Assembly (NCBI RefSeq): GCF_033955345.1
Contig: NZ_CP138332.1
Location: 4,650,001 to 4,714,000, forward strand
Length of the DNA stretch: 64,000 nucleotides
Direction: 5' to 3'
From: Sphingobacterium bambusae
Lineage (GTDB): Bacteria > Bacteroidota > Bacteroidia > Sphingobacteriales > Sphingobacteriaceae
Every line of letters starts with the position of its first letter. The first letter of the stretch is position 1. Positions 9,151-17,302 of this stretch are shown in pieces. The translations under genes and the position numbers were made by a program. The notes under the pieces were generated by a model. That model saw only the letters and a program-made list of their open reading frames with translations, ran no database searches and was not told the origin of the DNA.

Positions 9151-9636
9151 ATGAAAATGCAATCTAAAATTTCTATGCTTCTTGCCTGTTTAGCATGTAG
9201 CGTATTGACCGGTAAAGCACAAGAAAATCACGGTAAAATTACCGCCGTAAAAGTGGAGGAGAGCGAGGGGAGGATGCCAGCCATCCGTCTTATTAATAAT
9301 GCCGACGGGAGTTGCACCTTCGAAGAAGGATATATACCTACTTTGAAACATGCGAGTACAACTACTTTTTGGAGTAGTAACAAAACGGAAGATTGGGAGA
9401 AAAATGCACACCCTGCCCCTAGAAGGCAATATGTTGTTACCCTGAAAGGAAAAATCCGTTTTAAAGTCAGTGATGGTTCCACATTTGTGATCAAGCCCGG
9501 CGTTATTCTGCTTGCTGAAGACTTGAAAGGTAAGGGCCACAGCTGGGAAATGGTGCATACCAAAACATGGGAGCGCTTGTACATTCCGATCACCGAAGGG
9601 GCAGACGATTTGTTTGTCGCCAAACTGGACGACTAA
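9151..9636 (+). CDS. exported cupin-like protein
   Basis: 161 residues from ATG 9151 (M-K-M-Q-S-K-I-S), which gives a proper signal peptide ending in T-G-K-A-Q. An earlier in-frame ATG at 9100 would overlap the previous gene and add an Asn/Thr-rich tail. The central part reads R-R-Q-Y-V-V-T-L-K-G-K, then V-S-D-G-S, then I-K-P-G-V-I-L-L-A-E-D, and H-S-W-E. This is the cupin beta-barrel pattern, with a recognisable second motif. Some cupin metal ligands are missing (there is no H-x-H in motif 1), so it may bind a ligand rather than catalyse. It is the last gene of the 7374-9636 unit and is followed by a strong terminator. Confidence 0.62.
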   Translation: MKMQSKISMLLACLACSVLTGKAQENHGKITAVKVEESEGRMPAIRLINNADGSCTFEEGYIPTLKHASTTTFWSSNKTEDWEKNAHPAPRRQYVVTLKGKIRFKVSDGSTFVIKPGVILLAEDLKGKGHSWEMVHTKTWERLYIPITEGADDLFVAKLDD

Positions 9637-9658
9637 GGTCATCGATTACTTCTTGCAG

Positions 9659-9689
9659 ATCCGGGCTATGCTTAGCCCGGATTTTTTTT
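9659..9689 (+). terminator. rho-independent terminator after the porin/Dabb/cupin unit
   Basis: A perfect 10-bp stem, ATCCGGGCTA (9659-9668) and TAGCCCGGAT (9673-9682), with a 4-nt loop is followed by a run of T residues to 9689. It lies 22 nt after the stop of the cupin gene and separates that unit from the GH43-like gene. Confidence 0.92.
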
Positions 9690-9721
9690 GTATTTTGCAA
9701 GGCAACTAAAATAAATCTAAC

Positions 9722-11257
9722 ATGCCACAGAGCCGATCAACTAAAACGTTTTCTCTGCAATTTATTCTGCTTACCTGTCTCGTTTGCTACAGCTTATTTT
9801 GTGTTGGGCAGCCAGCTACAATAAAAGGCGATTATCCTGATCCTACAATCATTTACAGCAAGGGCAAATATTACAGTATAGGCACATCCAGTGAGTGGGG
9901 GCCACATTTTCCGATTTACGAATCCAATGATCTTCGGCAGTGGAAACAAACCGGCTTTTTGTTTAACGAAACACCCGACTGGGCACAATCGTCTTTTTGG
10001 GCGGCCGAGTATTTTTATCATGAGGGCTTATATTATGTTTATTATTCCGCAAAACGAAAATCGGATGGTGTCTCTTGCATCGGTGTAGCGACTTCAAAGT
10101 TCCCTGATCGTGACTTTGTGGATAGGGGTATTGTGGTGGACTATGGTAGTGAGTCTATTGATGCATTTGTGGTTCGTGAAGGAAAGGATCTTTATATGAC
10201 TTGGAAAGCTTACGGCCTAGATGAGCGACCGATTGAACTGTTAGGAAGCAAGCTTTCCAGCGATGGTCTGCGTTTAGAGGGCGAGCCGTTTTCTTTGTTG
10301 ATGGACACGGCACGAGTGGGCATCGAAGGGCAAAGTTTTCTGAAAAACGACGGCTACTATTATATGTTTTATTCCGCAGGTGCCTGCTGTGGCGTTAACT
10401 GCGATTACCATGTGAAGGCTGTACGTGCTAAGAACATCAAGGGACCATACGAACATGTGGGAACGAAGGTACTGTTAGGAGAAAATAACGACTGGAAATG
10501 CATGGGTCATGGTACCTTCGTCGAGGGAAAAGATGGACAGCTTTACTACCTGTTTCATGGCTACAGCAAAACCGGTACAACGTATACCGGGCGGGAGGGA
10601 CTGTTGGCTCAACTCGATTGGGCTGATCAAGGTCAACCAACTTTTACTTTTCTGCCTGCGACATCAAAGGAGACAACAGAGAAAATGCATATTGATTTTC
10701 GTAAGAAAAAGCCCGTACAGTCCTTTTGGCAATGGGACTTTCGCTATGCTTCACCGACGATAAACTATGGGAGGGCAGGATTGGAATTGAGCGGCCATAG
10801 TGCAGCGGATAACCCAACGGGTGTGGTGCTTGCTTGGCGCCCCAGCAGCCTGCGTTACAGGTTAGAAACGGTGGTTGATCTTGGTAGCAGTAGTGTCGCC
10901 GCGGCCAAAGGACTGGTTATCTACGGGGATAAGGATCGATCTATAGGATTAAGTGTCAAAGGGAATACGGTCGAATTTTGGCGCATGGACGGAGGCAAAA
11001 GGCAGCAGCTGGCTACTGGGACTGTACCCGTAGAAAACGGAACGCTACATTTGCGCTTGGAGCTATGTGAAGGGTTGCGCTGCAGAGCTTACATCGGGCA
11101 GGAAAACCAATGGTCGGAAATAACGGGGAGCGATGCCGCGCTGGCTGTAGTCGATGGGCTTTCGCCTTGGGATAGAAGTCCGCGACCGGGTTTGCTCTTT
11201 CACGGTAAGGAATCGGAAAAGGCCGTATTTAGCGATGTAACGCTTACTTCCTATTAA
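9722..11257 (+). CDS. secreted glycoside hydrolase family 43-like enzyme
   Basis: 511 residues with an N-terminal signal peptide (about 1-30). The N-terminal five-bladed propeller of GH43 is recognisable. The base aspartate is D40 in D-Y-P-D-P-T, the pKa-tuning aspartate is probably D147 in S-I-D-A-F, and the proposed acid is E202 in I-E-G-Q-S. The phrase F-W-A-A-E-Y-F-Y-H is also typical of the family. From about residue 325 a second beta-sandwich domain follows, of the kind often appended to GH43 enzymes. The family cleaves arabinose- or xylose-type linkages, with some galactanases. It is alone in its unit, between the terminator at 9659 and a convergent VOC gene, and is not adjacent to the SusCD pair, so its target glycan is undetermined. 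Confidence 0.85.
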   Translation: MPQSRSTKTFSLQFILLTCLVCYSLFCVGQPATIKGDYPDPTIIYSKGKYYSIGTSSEWGPHFPIYESNDLRQWKQTGFLFNETPDWAQSSFWAAEYFYHEGLYYVYYSAKRKSDGVSCIGVATSKFPDRDFVDRGIVVDYGSESIDAFVVREGKDLYMTWKAYGLDERPIELLGSKLSSDGLRLEGEPFSLLMDTARVGIEGQSFLKNDGYYYMFYSAGACCGVNCDYHVKAVRAKNIKGPYEHVGTKVLLGENNDWKCMGHGTFVEGKDGQLYYLFHGYSKTGTTYTGREGLLAQLDWADQGQPTFTFLPATSKETTEKMHIDFRKKKPVQSFWQWDFRYASPTINYGRAGLELSGHSAADNPTGVVLAWRPSSLRYRLETVVDLGSSSVAAAKGLVIYGDKDRSIGLSVKGNTVEFWRMDGGKRQQLATGTVPVENGTLHLRLELCEGLRCRAYIGQENQWSEITGSDAALAVVDGLSPWDRSPRPGLLFHGKESEKAVFSDVTLTSY

Positions 11258-11299
11258 GGCATATAGGCCTAGCAAAACAAAGTTCTATGTTGAGCAAGA

Positions 11300-11683
11300 C
11301 TACGTGGTTTTGTTAAGGTCGAAATGCGGGTTGAGGATGAGTCCTATAAAATTGCCCCAAGGATCGCGGACGGTAGCCACAAAGATACCTCCTCCGACTT
11401 CGTTTGGGGCTTCTTCGGTTAGCGCACCGAGCGCTAGAAAACGATTGTACGTAGCTTCTATATCATCTACGCCCCAATAAGCAACAACGCTGTTGTTTTT
11501 GTGCGCGGCCACTGTGTTGTCTGGCTGCAGCCCCAGTTCGTAGCCAGCAATATCGAAACCTACATAGAATGCTTCGTTAAAATAAGGTTCGGTGTTGAAG
11601 GCTTTGCTATACCAACGGGTAGCTTCCTCAAGATCGGTTACCTGATAGATCGTGGTGCGTAAACCTAATATATTGTTTTTCAT
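11300..11683 (-). CDS. VOC (glyoxalase/bleomycin-resistance fold) family protein
   Basis: 127 residues, which is the usual length of a single VOC protein. The two beta-alpha-beta-beta-beta modules are visible: L-R-T-T-I-Y-Q-V-T-D-L-E-E-A-T-R-W-Y at the start and V-A-Y-W-G-V-D-D-I-E-A-T near the middle. The C-terminal strand T-V-R-D-P-W-G-N-F-I-G-L-I is diagnostic. The conserved D-P-W-G-N segment is intact, but the classic metal-binding set of glyoxalase I is not complete. It converges with the GH43 gene and diverges from the MORN-like gene. The substrate is unknown. Confidence 0.88.
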   Translation of the reverse strand: MKNNILGLRTTIYQVTDLEEATRWYSKAFNTEPYFNEAFYVGFDIAGYELGLQPDNTVAAHKNNSVVAYWGVDDIEATYNRFLALGALTEEAPNEVGGGIFVATVRDPWGNFIGLILNPHFDLNKTT

Positions 11684-11774
11684 ATCGTATTAACGGATGG
11701 TGTAGGGAATTGTTTTTGCTTATATTCTCTAATATTTTACTTATCTTTTGCAGGAAAATTGGAATTATCGCAGC

Positions 11775-14201
11775 ATGAAAAACTTGTTATCTATTCTTCT
11801 TATGCAATTACCTGTAGCACTGTTGGCGCAAGATACGCTTTTTTTTGACGCGGATTGGAACGAGACATCGGTAGAAAACCATGTCTATTATCGACTGCTG
11901 CCGCAGAAAAAGGTAGGCGAGCTGCTGTTTATCCAAGATTATTACAGAGGGGGAACCTTACAAATGCAAGGCTATGCCTTGGCTTCCGACGAGCAAAGCT
12001 ATGTGGGGGATGCCTATTGGTATGACGAAGCCGGTTATGACCAATCTACCAAACAATCGTTGAACCGTAGCACGGTGAAAGAACTACGCTACTATCACCC
12101 GGATGGTAGTCTTTGGAAGATACAGCACTATGGCGCCGACGGACGTATACAGCGTGTTCGCGTGTATTGGCAAGATAAGGTACTAGCGGCAGGCAAAGTT
12201 TCTGCCGGCAACCGCTATAGCGGACATTTCAGTCCGACGACACCCGATCGCTATTACGACGATGACAGCAACGGACAAGAGGTTCTGGAAGAAGTGGCAC
12301 CGCTTTCACTGGAATCAGAAACAGGAGAGAAGGCAGCAGAAAAAGTAGCTTATACCGAGACGACCTATTGGATGAATGGACAGCGGGCTACCGAGCAGCA
12401 GTTTGATCGGTATCACCGCTTACAACATACCAAGCATTGGGATATGGAGGGCAAGCAGCTCAGCACATATAGCTTTGAAGAAGCTGGTACGCGCTTTACC
12501 TACTACACTAAAAATGGATTTGCTACCGCCGTTGAATTAATGGAAGAGCGAGAGGAGGGCGAACAGACGAGAAGGACGGTCAGTAACTTTTCTCGCGATG
12601 GAAATTTGCTGAGCAAAAGCCTTTTTGTCGATGGCTTGGTGCAGGAAGTTGTTAGTTATCAAGATGGGAAATTATCCAGCACACAAAAATATCGGGATGG
12701 TGAGCCCTTTGATGGACTTTTCGTGAATAACCAGGGGGTACGCGCCACCGAATATAGAATGGAGCAGGGAGAAATAGTGGGAGAGATGTTAACTAAGGAC
12801 CATTTGACGGATACGGTTTTTGCAAAAGGAACCTATCGAGAAGGAAAGCCTTTTGAGGGCTCTTTTTTCCTTACAGATGATACCTACCAGCTACTGCGGT
12901 ATCGCGAGGGTAAGCAGGATGGTTGGCAAACGGATTACGCTGATTACGTTGGACTGGAATTAGGCGAAGAATATGAGATGAAAGCAGGCGTCAGGGACGG
13001 CGTTAGTAGAACCTATCGTGATGGAGAGCTGCTTTTTGAAAGCGTCTATCGTAACGGTGCGGTGTTCAGCGGTACGGTGCTGGAGGGTAACCAAGAGCTT
13101 ACATACAGCAAGGGGAACTTGGAAAAACGGGTGACCACAGATAGCCGTGGATTAGTGGGCATCACAAAAATCGAAAATTTTATGGACAAACAGCCAACGA
13201 GCGTTGTATACAGTGATTTTACAATCGAAGAGAATCCACAAGAAAGCTACACAGGTACCTATCGTGATGGAAAACCGTATGATGGATATTTTAAATTGGA
13301 CACCTTGGTGGATGATATTGCTTTGGTGAGTTATTTTGAAAAAGGGAAACTACAATGTAAATACTCCTTTGAATTGCTTGAGCAAATGGAGAATTATCTC
13401 CACTACACTTACATGCTAAAAACAACCTATGATAAGGGGAAGGTTATAGATGGGCCGGAATACAGGTTGATTGGCCGCGAGCGCCTCTTAACAAGCCATT
13501 ATGAACAAGGCGAGCTACAGGCCTTCGATGTTAATCTGTTTGCTATGCATTATTTCAATAGGATATCAGCGAAACTCGAGGGGCAGGAAATCCTGCTAAC
13601 GGAGATGGCTGCGCCGTTGCAGCTTAAGGCCTATGTAAAGGGGGGCGATATCGTTGCGGATTTGATGCGCGACGGTAAAACACTCAAAAGCAGTCGTACA
13701 ATCCGTGAATTAGTCGAAGGAAGTGCCCATTCTCTTACGCAGTATTACCTAGCGGATAATCAGATAAAAACCTATATCGCGGCAGCGGATTTGGGCGAAG
13801 AGCTATTAGACGGTGATGACGAAGGGCAGGATACGGAACAGTCCTTTGTGCGACGGGTGTTTTATCTTTTTCCGATCCAACACTCGAACGATCTACGGGC
13901 TGTTTTCAAGCAGCTCTACGAAAACTTTCAACAGGAGCACTTCAATCGCGTTTTTGAAACAAGTATCAATGGAGCGTATCCCGTAAATGAAGAGAACTTT
14001 CTGACGATCTTGCAATACGATGCGGTGGGCAAACCGCTTGATGGTATTCGTTTGCAAACGCAAAAGGATGGAAAGGTGCTGGCCGAAGCGTGGGATCAGG
14101 GTAAGATTAAAGAAACAAAACTATTTGATTCTATGGCTGATCTACTACAAGACGATAGGAAAGTCTTTCGGGCGCTGGAGTATCGTTTGCTTAATGAATA
14201 A
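11775..14201 (+). CDS. exported protein with many MORN-like (YwqK-type) repeats
   Basis: The start was placed at ATG 11775 (M-K-N-L-L-S-I-L-L), giving 808 residues and a signal peptide ending in L-L-A-Q. Short repeats of the form Y-R-E-G-K-P-F-E-G-S-F, Y-R-D-G-K-P-Y-D-G-Y-F and Y-R-D-G-E-P-F-D-G-L-F recur about every 20-50 residues, roughly from residue 90 to 560. These match MORN repeats of the kind in YwqK-family proteins, which databases often label as antitoxins without evidence. The C-terminal quarter lacks the repeats and has no motif I know. The protein is probably periplasmic or on the cell surface and may serve as a structural scaffold. A possible promoter stretch (TTTG at 11715-11718 and TATCTTTTG at 11742-11750) lies upstream, with loose spacing. 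Confidence 0.7.
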   Translation: MKNLLSILLMQLPVALLAQDTLFFDADWNETSVENHVYYRLLPQKKVGELLFIQDYYRGGTLQMQGYALASDEQSYVGDAYWYDEAGYDQSTKQSLNRSTVKELRYYHPDGSLWKIQHYGADGRIQRVRVYWQDKVLAAGKVSAGNRYSGHFSPTTPDRYYDDDSNGQEVLEEVAPLSLESETGEKAAEKVAYTETTYWMNGQRATEQQFDRYHRLQHTKHWDMEGKQLSTYSFEEAGTRFTYYTKNGFATAVELMEEREEGEQTRRTVSNFSRDGNLLSKSLFVDGLVQEVVSYQDGKLSSTQKYRDGEPFDGLFVNNQGVRATEYRMEQGEIVGEMLTKDHLTDTVFAKGTYREGKPFEGSFFLTDDTYQLLRYREGKQDGWQTDYADYVGLELGEEYEMKAGVRDGVSRTYRDGELLFESVYRNGAVFSGTVLEGNQELTYSKGNLEKRVTTDSRGLVGITKIENFMDKQPTSVVYSDFTIEENPQESYTGTYRDGKPYDGYFKLDTLVDDIALVSYFEKGKLQCKYSFELLEQMENYLHYTYMLKTTYDKGKVIDGPEYRLIGRERLLTSHYEQGELQAFDVNLFAMHYFNRISAKLEGQEILLTEMAAPLQLKAYVKGGDIVADLMRDGKTLKSSRTIRELVEGSAHSLTQYYLADNQIKTYIAAADLGEELLDGDDEGQDTEQSFVRRVFYLFPIQHSNDLRAVFKQLYENFQQEHFNRVFETSINGAYPVNEENFLTILQYDAVGKPLDGIRLQTQKDGKVLAEAWDQGKIKETKLFDSMADLLQDDRKVFRALEYRLLNE

Positions 14202-14284
14202 GCAGCTCTAAACTGTCCTATTTTGTATGAAAGTAACATGTTTGTAGCGTTTCGACTACAAATTGTTTAAAATATTCATTTTAT

Positions 14285-14314
14285 TTTGAAATTAGGATAG
14301 GATTCTTATTTTTG
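14285..14314 (+). promoter_or_regulatory. Bacteroidota-type promoter of intergenic RNA A
   Basis: TTTG at 14285-14288 and TATTTTTG at 14307-14314 are separated by 18 nt, close to the Bacteroidota consensus TTTG, about 19 nt, TAnnTTTG. No open reading frame of any useful size follows before the terminator at 14463-14494, so it most likely drives the small RNA that begins near 14321. Confidence 0.6.
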
Positions 14315-14320
14315 TATGAT

Positions 14321-14494
14321 CTTGTAAATCAATGTGGAAACCTTTATTTGCTGTTTTGTCTTAAAGGAATGTAACGTCGACCTAGCGCATTGGTAGGCTA
14401 GTAGACTGTCGTTACAGCTCATGATATTGTATTTTGGTTGATTGGCCTCGGGGAAAGGCCGGACGGCTCCAGTCTTTTGACGGAGCCGTTTTTT
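14321..14494 (+). ncRNA. candidate small RNA A (paralogue of the RNA at 39620)
   Basis: This 174-nt stretch lies between a good promoter (14285-14314) and a strong terminator, with no plausible ORF. It can fold into a long hairpin, TGTAACG (14370-14376) with CGTTACA (14410-14416), enclosing CTAGC/GCTAG (14382-14386, 14397-14401). Then come the 14-nt box TATTTTGGTTGATT (14430-14443), a 5-bp hairpin GGCCT/AGGCC (14444-14460), a 2-nt spacer and the terminator hairpin (14463-14489). The same box, hairpin, spacer and terminator order occurs at 39766-39838. It does not resemble tmRNA, RNase P RNA or the signal recognition particle RNA by eye. The 5' end is estimated from the promoter. Confidence 0.6.
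14463..14494 (+). terminator. terminator of RNA A
   Basis: The stem ACGGCTCC (14463-14470) and GGAGCCGT (14482-14489) is followed by T residues to 14494. It ends 15 nt before the 3' end of the convergent lipoprotein gene. Confidence 0.88.
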
Positions 14495-14508
14495 ATTGAT
14501 TTTCTTTA

Positions 14509-15045
14509 TTAGGGAGCGAGCTTATACTGCGCTACAAATTGGTTCTTCGCCTCCGCAAATACGCTATCTGCTTGATATACGCTTTGGAAAAGCGCTTGTT
14601 TGTTGCGCGTGAGATCCATCAAACGGTCTTGCGCTTTCACTTGCTCGTCACCGCGCGCTTTCAACAATATGGTTTGTTGTTCGATTTCCTCTTTCGCATA
14701 GCCATAAAGATCTTTTAGTGCCGTGTAGTATTGTATCGAAGCTTTCTGTAAGGCCGGACCGCGTTTGAGATCTTCAGCGGGTAGGGATTGTATCCTACTA
14801 ATGATGCTGTCAAACTCGATTTGTTGCTTTCCATTAACAAGCAAAGCGCTGTCAAAGTTATTGTTGATCATATGTTCCAGCTTTTGTGATTCGCTTCCTT
14901 TTTCTCCGATCAACATATCGCTGGCTACACGTTCTTGTTGATCGATTGTATCCAAAAATTGTTTGGCAGACCGGTTCTCGCAGGACTGTAAAAAGATAAG
15001 CAGCACAATGCTTGCACTGATATAGATTAGATTTTTTTTAGCCAT
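14509..15045 (-). CDS. hypothetical helical lipoprotein
   Basis: 178 residues with a lipoprotein signal ending in L-Q-S-C (C22). The mature part is strongly helical and charged, with heptad-like stretches (E-E-I-E-Q-Q-T-I-L-L and R-L-M-D-L-T-R-N-K-Q-A-L-F), so a coiled-coil or helical-bundle fold is likely. I recognise no domain. It is monocistronic, converges on RNA A, and lies head-on to nothing upstream: a 170-nt gap with the SusCD-locus terminator separates it from the GH16 gene, which is on the same strand. Confidence 0.6.
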   Translation of the reverse strand: MAKKNLIYISASIVLLIFLQSCENRSAKQFLDTIDQQERVASDMLIGEKGSESQKLEHMINNNFDSALLVNGKQQIEFDSIISRIQSLPAEDLKRGPALQKASIQYYTALKDLYGYAKEEIEQQTILLKARGDEQVKAQDRLMDLTRNKQALFQSVYQADSVFAEAKNQFVAQYKLAP

Positions 15046-15136
15046 AGCTGTATTTCCAATTGCAGACCCAAATTTACAAAAAGTAGTACAAAAACCTGAC
15101 CAAGCTATCTATAATACGATCAGTGGGAAAATGAAA

Positions 15137-15178
15137 GAAAAAAGCACTCTCCCAAAAGCAAAACATTTGGAGGAGTGC
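15137..15178 (-). terminator. terminator of the SusCD/GH16 operon
   Basis: On the minus strand the arms GCACTCCTCC (15178-15169) and GGGAGAGTGC (15153-15144) form an imperfect 9-bp stem with one bulge, followed by a T-rich tract. It lies about 38 nt downstream of the stop of the GH16 fusion gene, the last gene of the locus. Confidence 0.75.
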
Positions 15179-15215
15179 AATGAAATCTAGCCAAGCTTTT
15201 TTAAGCTATATTGAA

Positions 15216-17282
15216 TCAGTCTACTTGTAGTAGAGGATACACGCGTACATAATCAACTTCAAAGGTGGCAGGTAGTGCACTGTCGTCGATGCCTTTGGCA
15301 CCTCCCCAGTTGCCACCAATCGCGAGGTTGATAAGCCAGTGGAAGTGTTGATCAAAGGGCCAGGCTTCGAAACCTGTGTGCTCGTTTTCAACATGAAAGA
15401 TCTCCACGTCATCGACAAATCCTTTAATATAAGTAGGTGTCCAATCTACGCGATAAAGATGGAATTCATCAGCTGCAGCGGAGATCTTCGTGCTTGCTGT
15501 CTTTTGTGTGTTAATGGAATGATGATAGGCCTTACTGTGTGTCGATATATGGACAACGTCCTGATCATAGCCGACATGTTCGAGGATATCGATTTCCCCC
15601 GAGTTGGGCCAACCGCCATACTTCCAATGGGAGGGGAGCATCCAAACAGCAGGCCAAGTGCCCCTTCCAAGGGGAACTTTAGCTCTCGTTTCAAAGCGTC
15701 CATAAAGGAAATCGCCTTTTCCCTTACTATGCAGGCGCGTAGAGCTGTATGCTTGATCTTTTCCAACTGTTTTATGGGCGGTGATTTTCAGCAACCCATC
15801 GCTTACCTGCACGTTCTTTTCATCCGCTTCGGTATAATATTGCAGCTCGTTGTTTCCCCAGCCATTGTATGGAGAGCCTACGTCATAAGACCATTTACTC
15901 GTGTCGGGCATGCCCGCTTTCTCAAACTCATCCGCCCAAGATGTGGTCGTTGCAAAGCTGTAGGGCTCTTTCCACGGTTTGGTCGCCTGCGTTGTAGATG
16001 CGCCTACGTAAAACGGGATATTCGCGGTGGCGACTTTGTTTTTGCCGTCCGATACATAAGCAAAGATGCGGTATGCGCCTTCTTTTTGTGGTGTTGTGAG
16101 GGTTGCCCTATCAAAATTATCCGCCTGTACAGCACTTAAGATAGCTTCGGGTCTGCCTTCGCTATCACCACCCTCTTTCAAGTCCGTACTTTCGTGCAAC
16201 AACTCCCAGCGCGTGGTCAACTTGTCGTGATTAGGGTCATGTACAAGCAACTCCAATGCGTAAGGTTTATTCGGAGAAAGGTAAATCATGTCCTGTGCTT
16301 TTCTGCCATCCAACTGAAAACTTTCGAGCTTCGGCGCTCTGTTTTTCGGATAGTTGCCCGTCCATAGATATTCCATAACATCGACCACTTCATTTTCCTC
16401 GCCAGCTTCGGTAAAAAGGCCATACCAAGTGGGGGTACGCTCTTGCTTTTGCCCCCATAAGAACACATAAGAACCCAAACATTGTTTGTCCTGCGCGATG
16501 GAAGCTTCATACCTGCTTTTATAGACCTTAGCCTTTTCGCTGCTGCTCTCTTCGATGGACGCCTTCCAAGGGGTCTGTAAGCCCTCCCAATGGCCAGTGG
16601 GACCCCATTCGGTTACGATATAGGGTTTTTCCCAACCTACCGTTTTGATCTGTGCCGGCACGTCTGCCAGTCCGCCATATACCTGCACCGAGAGCATATC
16701 CAGCGCTGGGCATTTCGCTTTGATCAGATCAATTTCCTTTTGATTGATGCCGGCAAGCATGGTGGTCACCAAATGGTTTGGATCTACTTCGTGGATCATC
16801 TGTGCAACAGCATTCACCGCATCCCAAACTTTGGGATTGCTGTAATGTAGGTTCAATTCGTTGCCTATACCCCAAGCTAGCAATGCGGGATGGTCTTTGA
16901 ACTGTATAATTTCTTGGCGTACACGTGCCAGTTGCTCTTCAACGGCCTTGGTATCGTTGTAGTCAAAGCCGTGGCGCTCTGTGCCCATGCGGATGCCTAA
17001 AGTCACCGTTTGCCCCAGTCGTTGCGCCTCGTCCAACAGTTGTGCAGCACCGTCGGTACTCCATGTGCGGATGGAATTTCCGCCCTTTTGCTTTAAACGG
17101 TCCATGTAGTTGGTGCCGCCGGCTCCTTTGATAAAGTAGGGCTTTCCTTTGCGCTTTATGCTGTAACCGGCCGCTGTTTTCACGATCTCGACTTTTATAG
17201 GCTTCGCCTGCTGCGCCTTGGAGGTAAACCCCAGGAGCAACAGGCAAACTATCGTTGATAAAGCGATTGTGTTTTTCATCAT
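15216..17282 (-). CDS. bifunctional glycosidase: GH-A (GH2-like TIM barrel) plus GH16 beta-glucanase
   Basis: 688 residues from ATG 17282; a second ATG follows immediately at 17279. The signal peptide ends in T-S-K-A-Q. Residues ~40-300 form a clan GH-A TIM barrel with acid/base E142 in G-I-G-N-E-L-N and nucleophile E225 in V-T-E-W-G-P. An Ig-like linker with V-S-D-G-K-N-K follows at ~315-425. Residues ~430-685 are a complete GH16 jelly roll with the catalytic E-x-D-x-x-E (E563, D565, E568) in G-E-I-D-I-L-E-H-V-G and a closing A-I-G-G-N-W-G-G. GH16 members of this type cut beta-1,3 or mixed-linkage glucans. Having two catalytic domains in one chain is unusual. It starts 20 nt after the susD stop, so it is the degradative enzyme of the locus. 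No lipoprotein cysteine is visible. Confidence 0.9.
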   Translation of the reverse strand: MMKNTIALSTIVCLLLLGFTSKAQQAKPIKVEIVKTAAGYSIKRKGKPYFIKGAGGTNYMDRLKQKGGNSIRTWSTDGAAQLLDEAQRLGQTVTLGIRMGTERHGFDYNDTKAVEEQLARVRQEIIQFKDHPALLAWGIGNELNLHYSNPKVWDAVNAVAQMIHEVDPNHLVTTMLAGINQKEIDLIKAKCPALDMLSVQVYGGLADVPAQIKTVGWEKPYIVTEWGPTGHWEGLQTPWKASIEESSSEKAKVYKSRYEASIAQDKQCLGSYVFLWGQKQERTPTWYGLFTEAGEENEVVDVMEYLWTGNYPKNRAPKLESFQLDGRKAQDMIYLSPNKPYALELLVHDPNHDKLTTRWELLHESTDLKEGGDSEGRPEAILSAVQADNFDRATLTTPQKEGAYRIFAYVSDGKNKVATANIPFYVGASTTQATKPWKEPYSFATTTSWADEFEKAGMPDTSKWSYDVGSPYNGWGNNELQYYTEADEKNVQVSDGLLKITAHKTVGKDQAYSSTRLHSKGKGDFLYGRFETRAKVPLGRGTWPAVWMLPSHWKYGGWPNSGEIDILEHVGYDQDVVHISTHSKAYHHSINTQKTASTKISAAADEFHLYRVDWTPTYIKGFVDDVEIFHVENEHTGFEAWPFDQHFHWLINLAIGGNWGGAKGIDDSALPATFEVDYVRVYPLLQVD

Positions 17283-17302
17283 TGTTTTATGGTTTTTAAG
17301 CA

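Noticed and set aside
11775..14201. YwqK-type antitoxin of a toxin-antitoxin system
   Set aside because: The label rests only on MORN-like repeats; the protein is exported, 808 residues long and has no toxin partner.
15339..16139. Long open frame (266 codons) on the plus strand inside the GH16 fusion gene
   Set aside because: It is antisense to a gene with complete catalytic motifs, has no recognisable domain and shows cysteine-rich, shadow-type composition.
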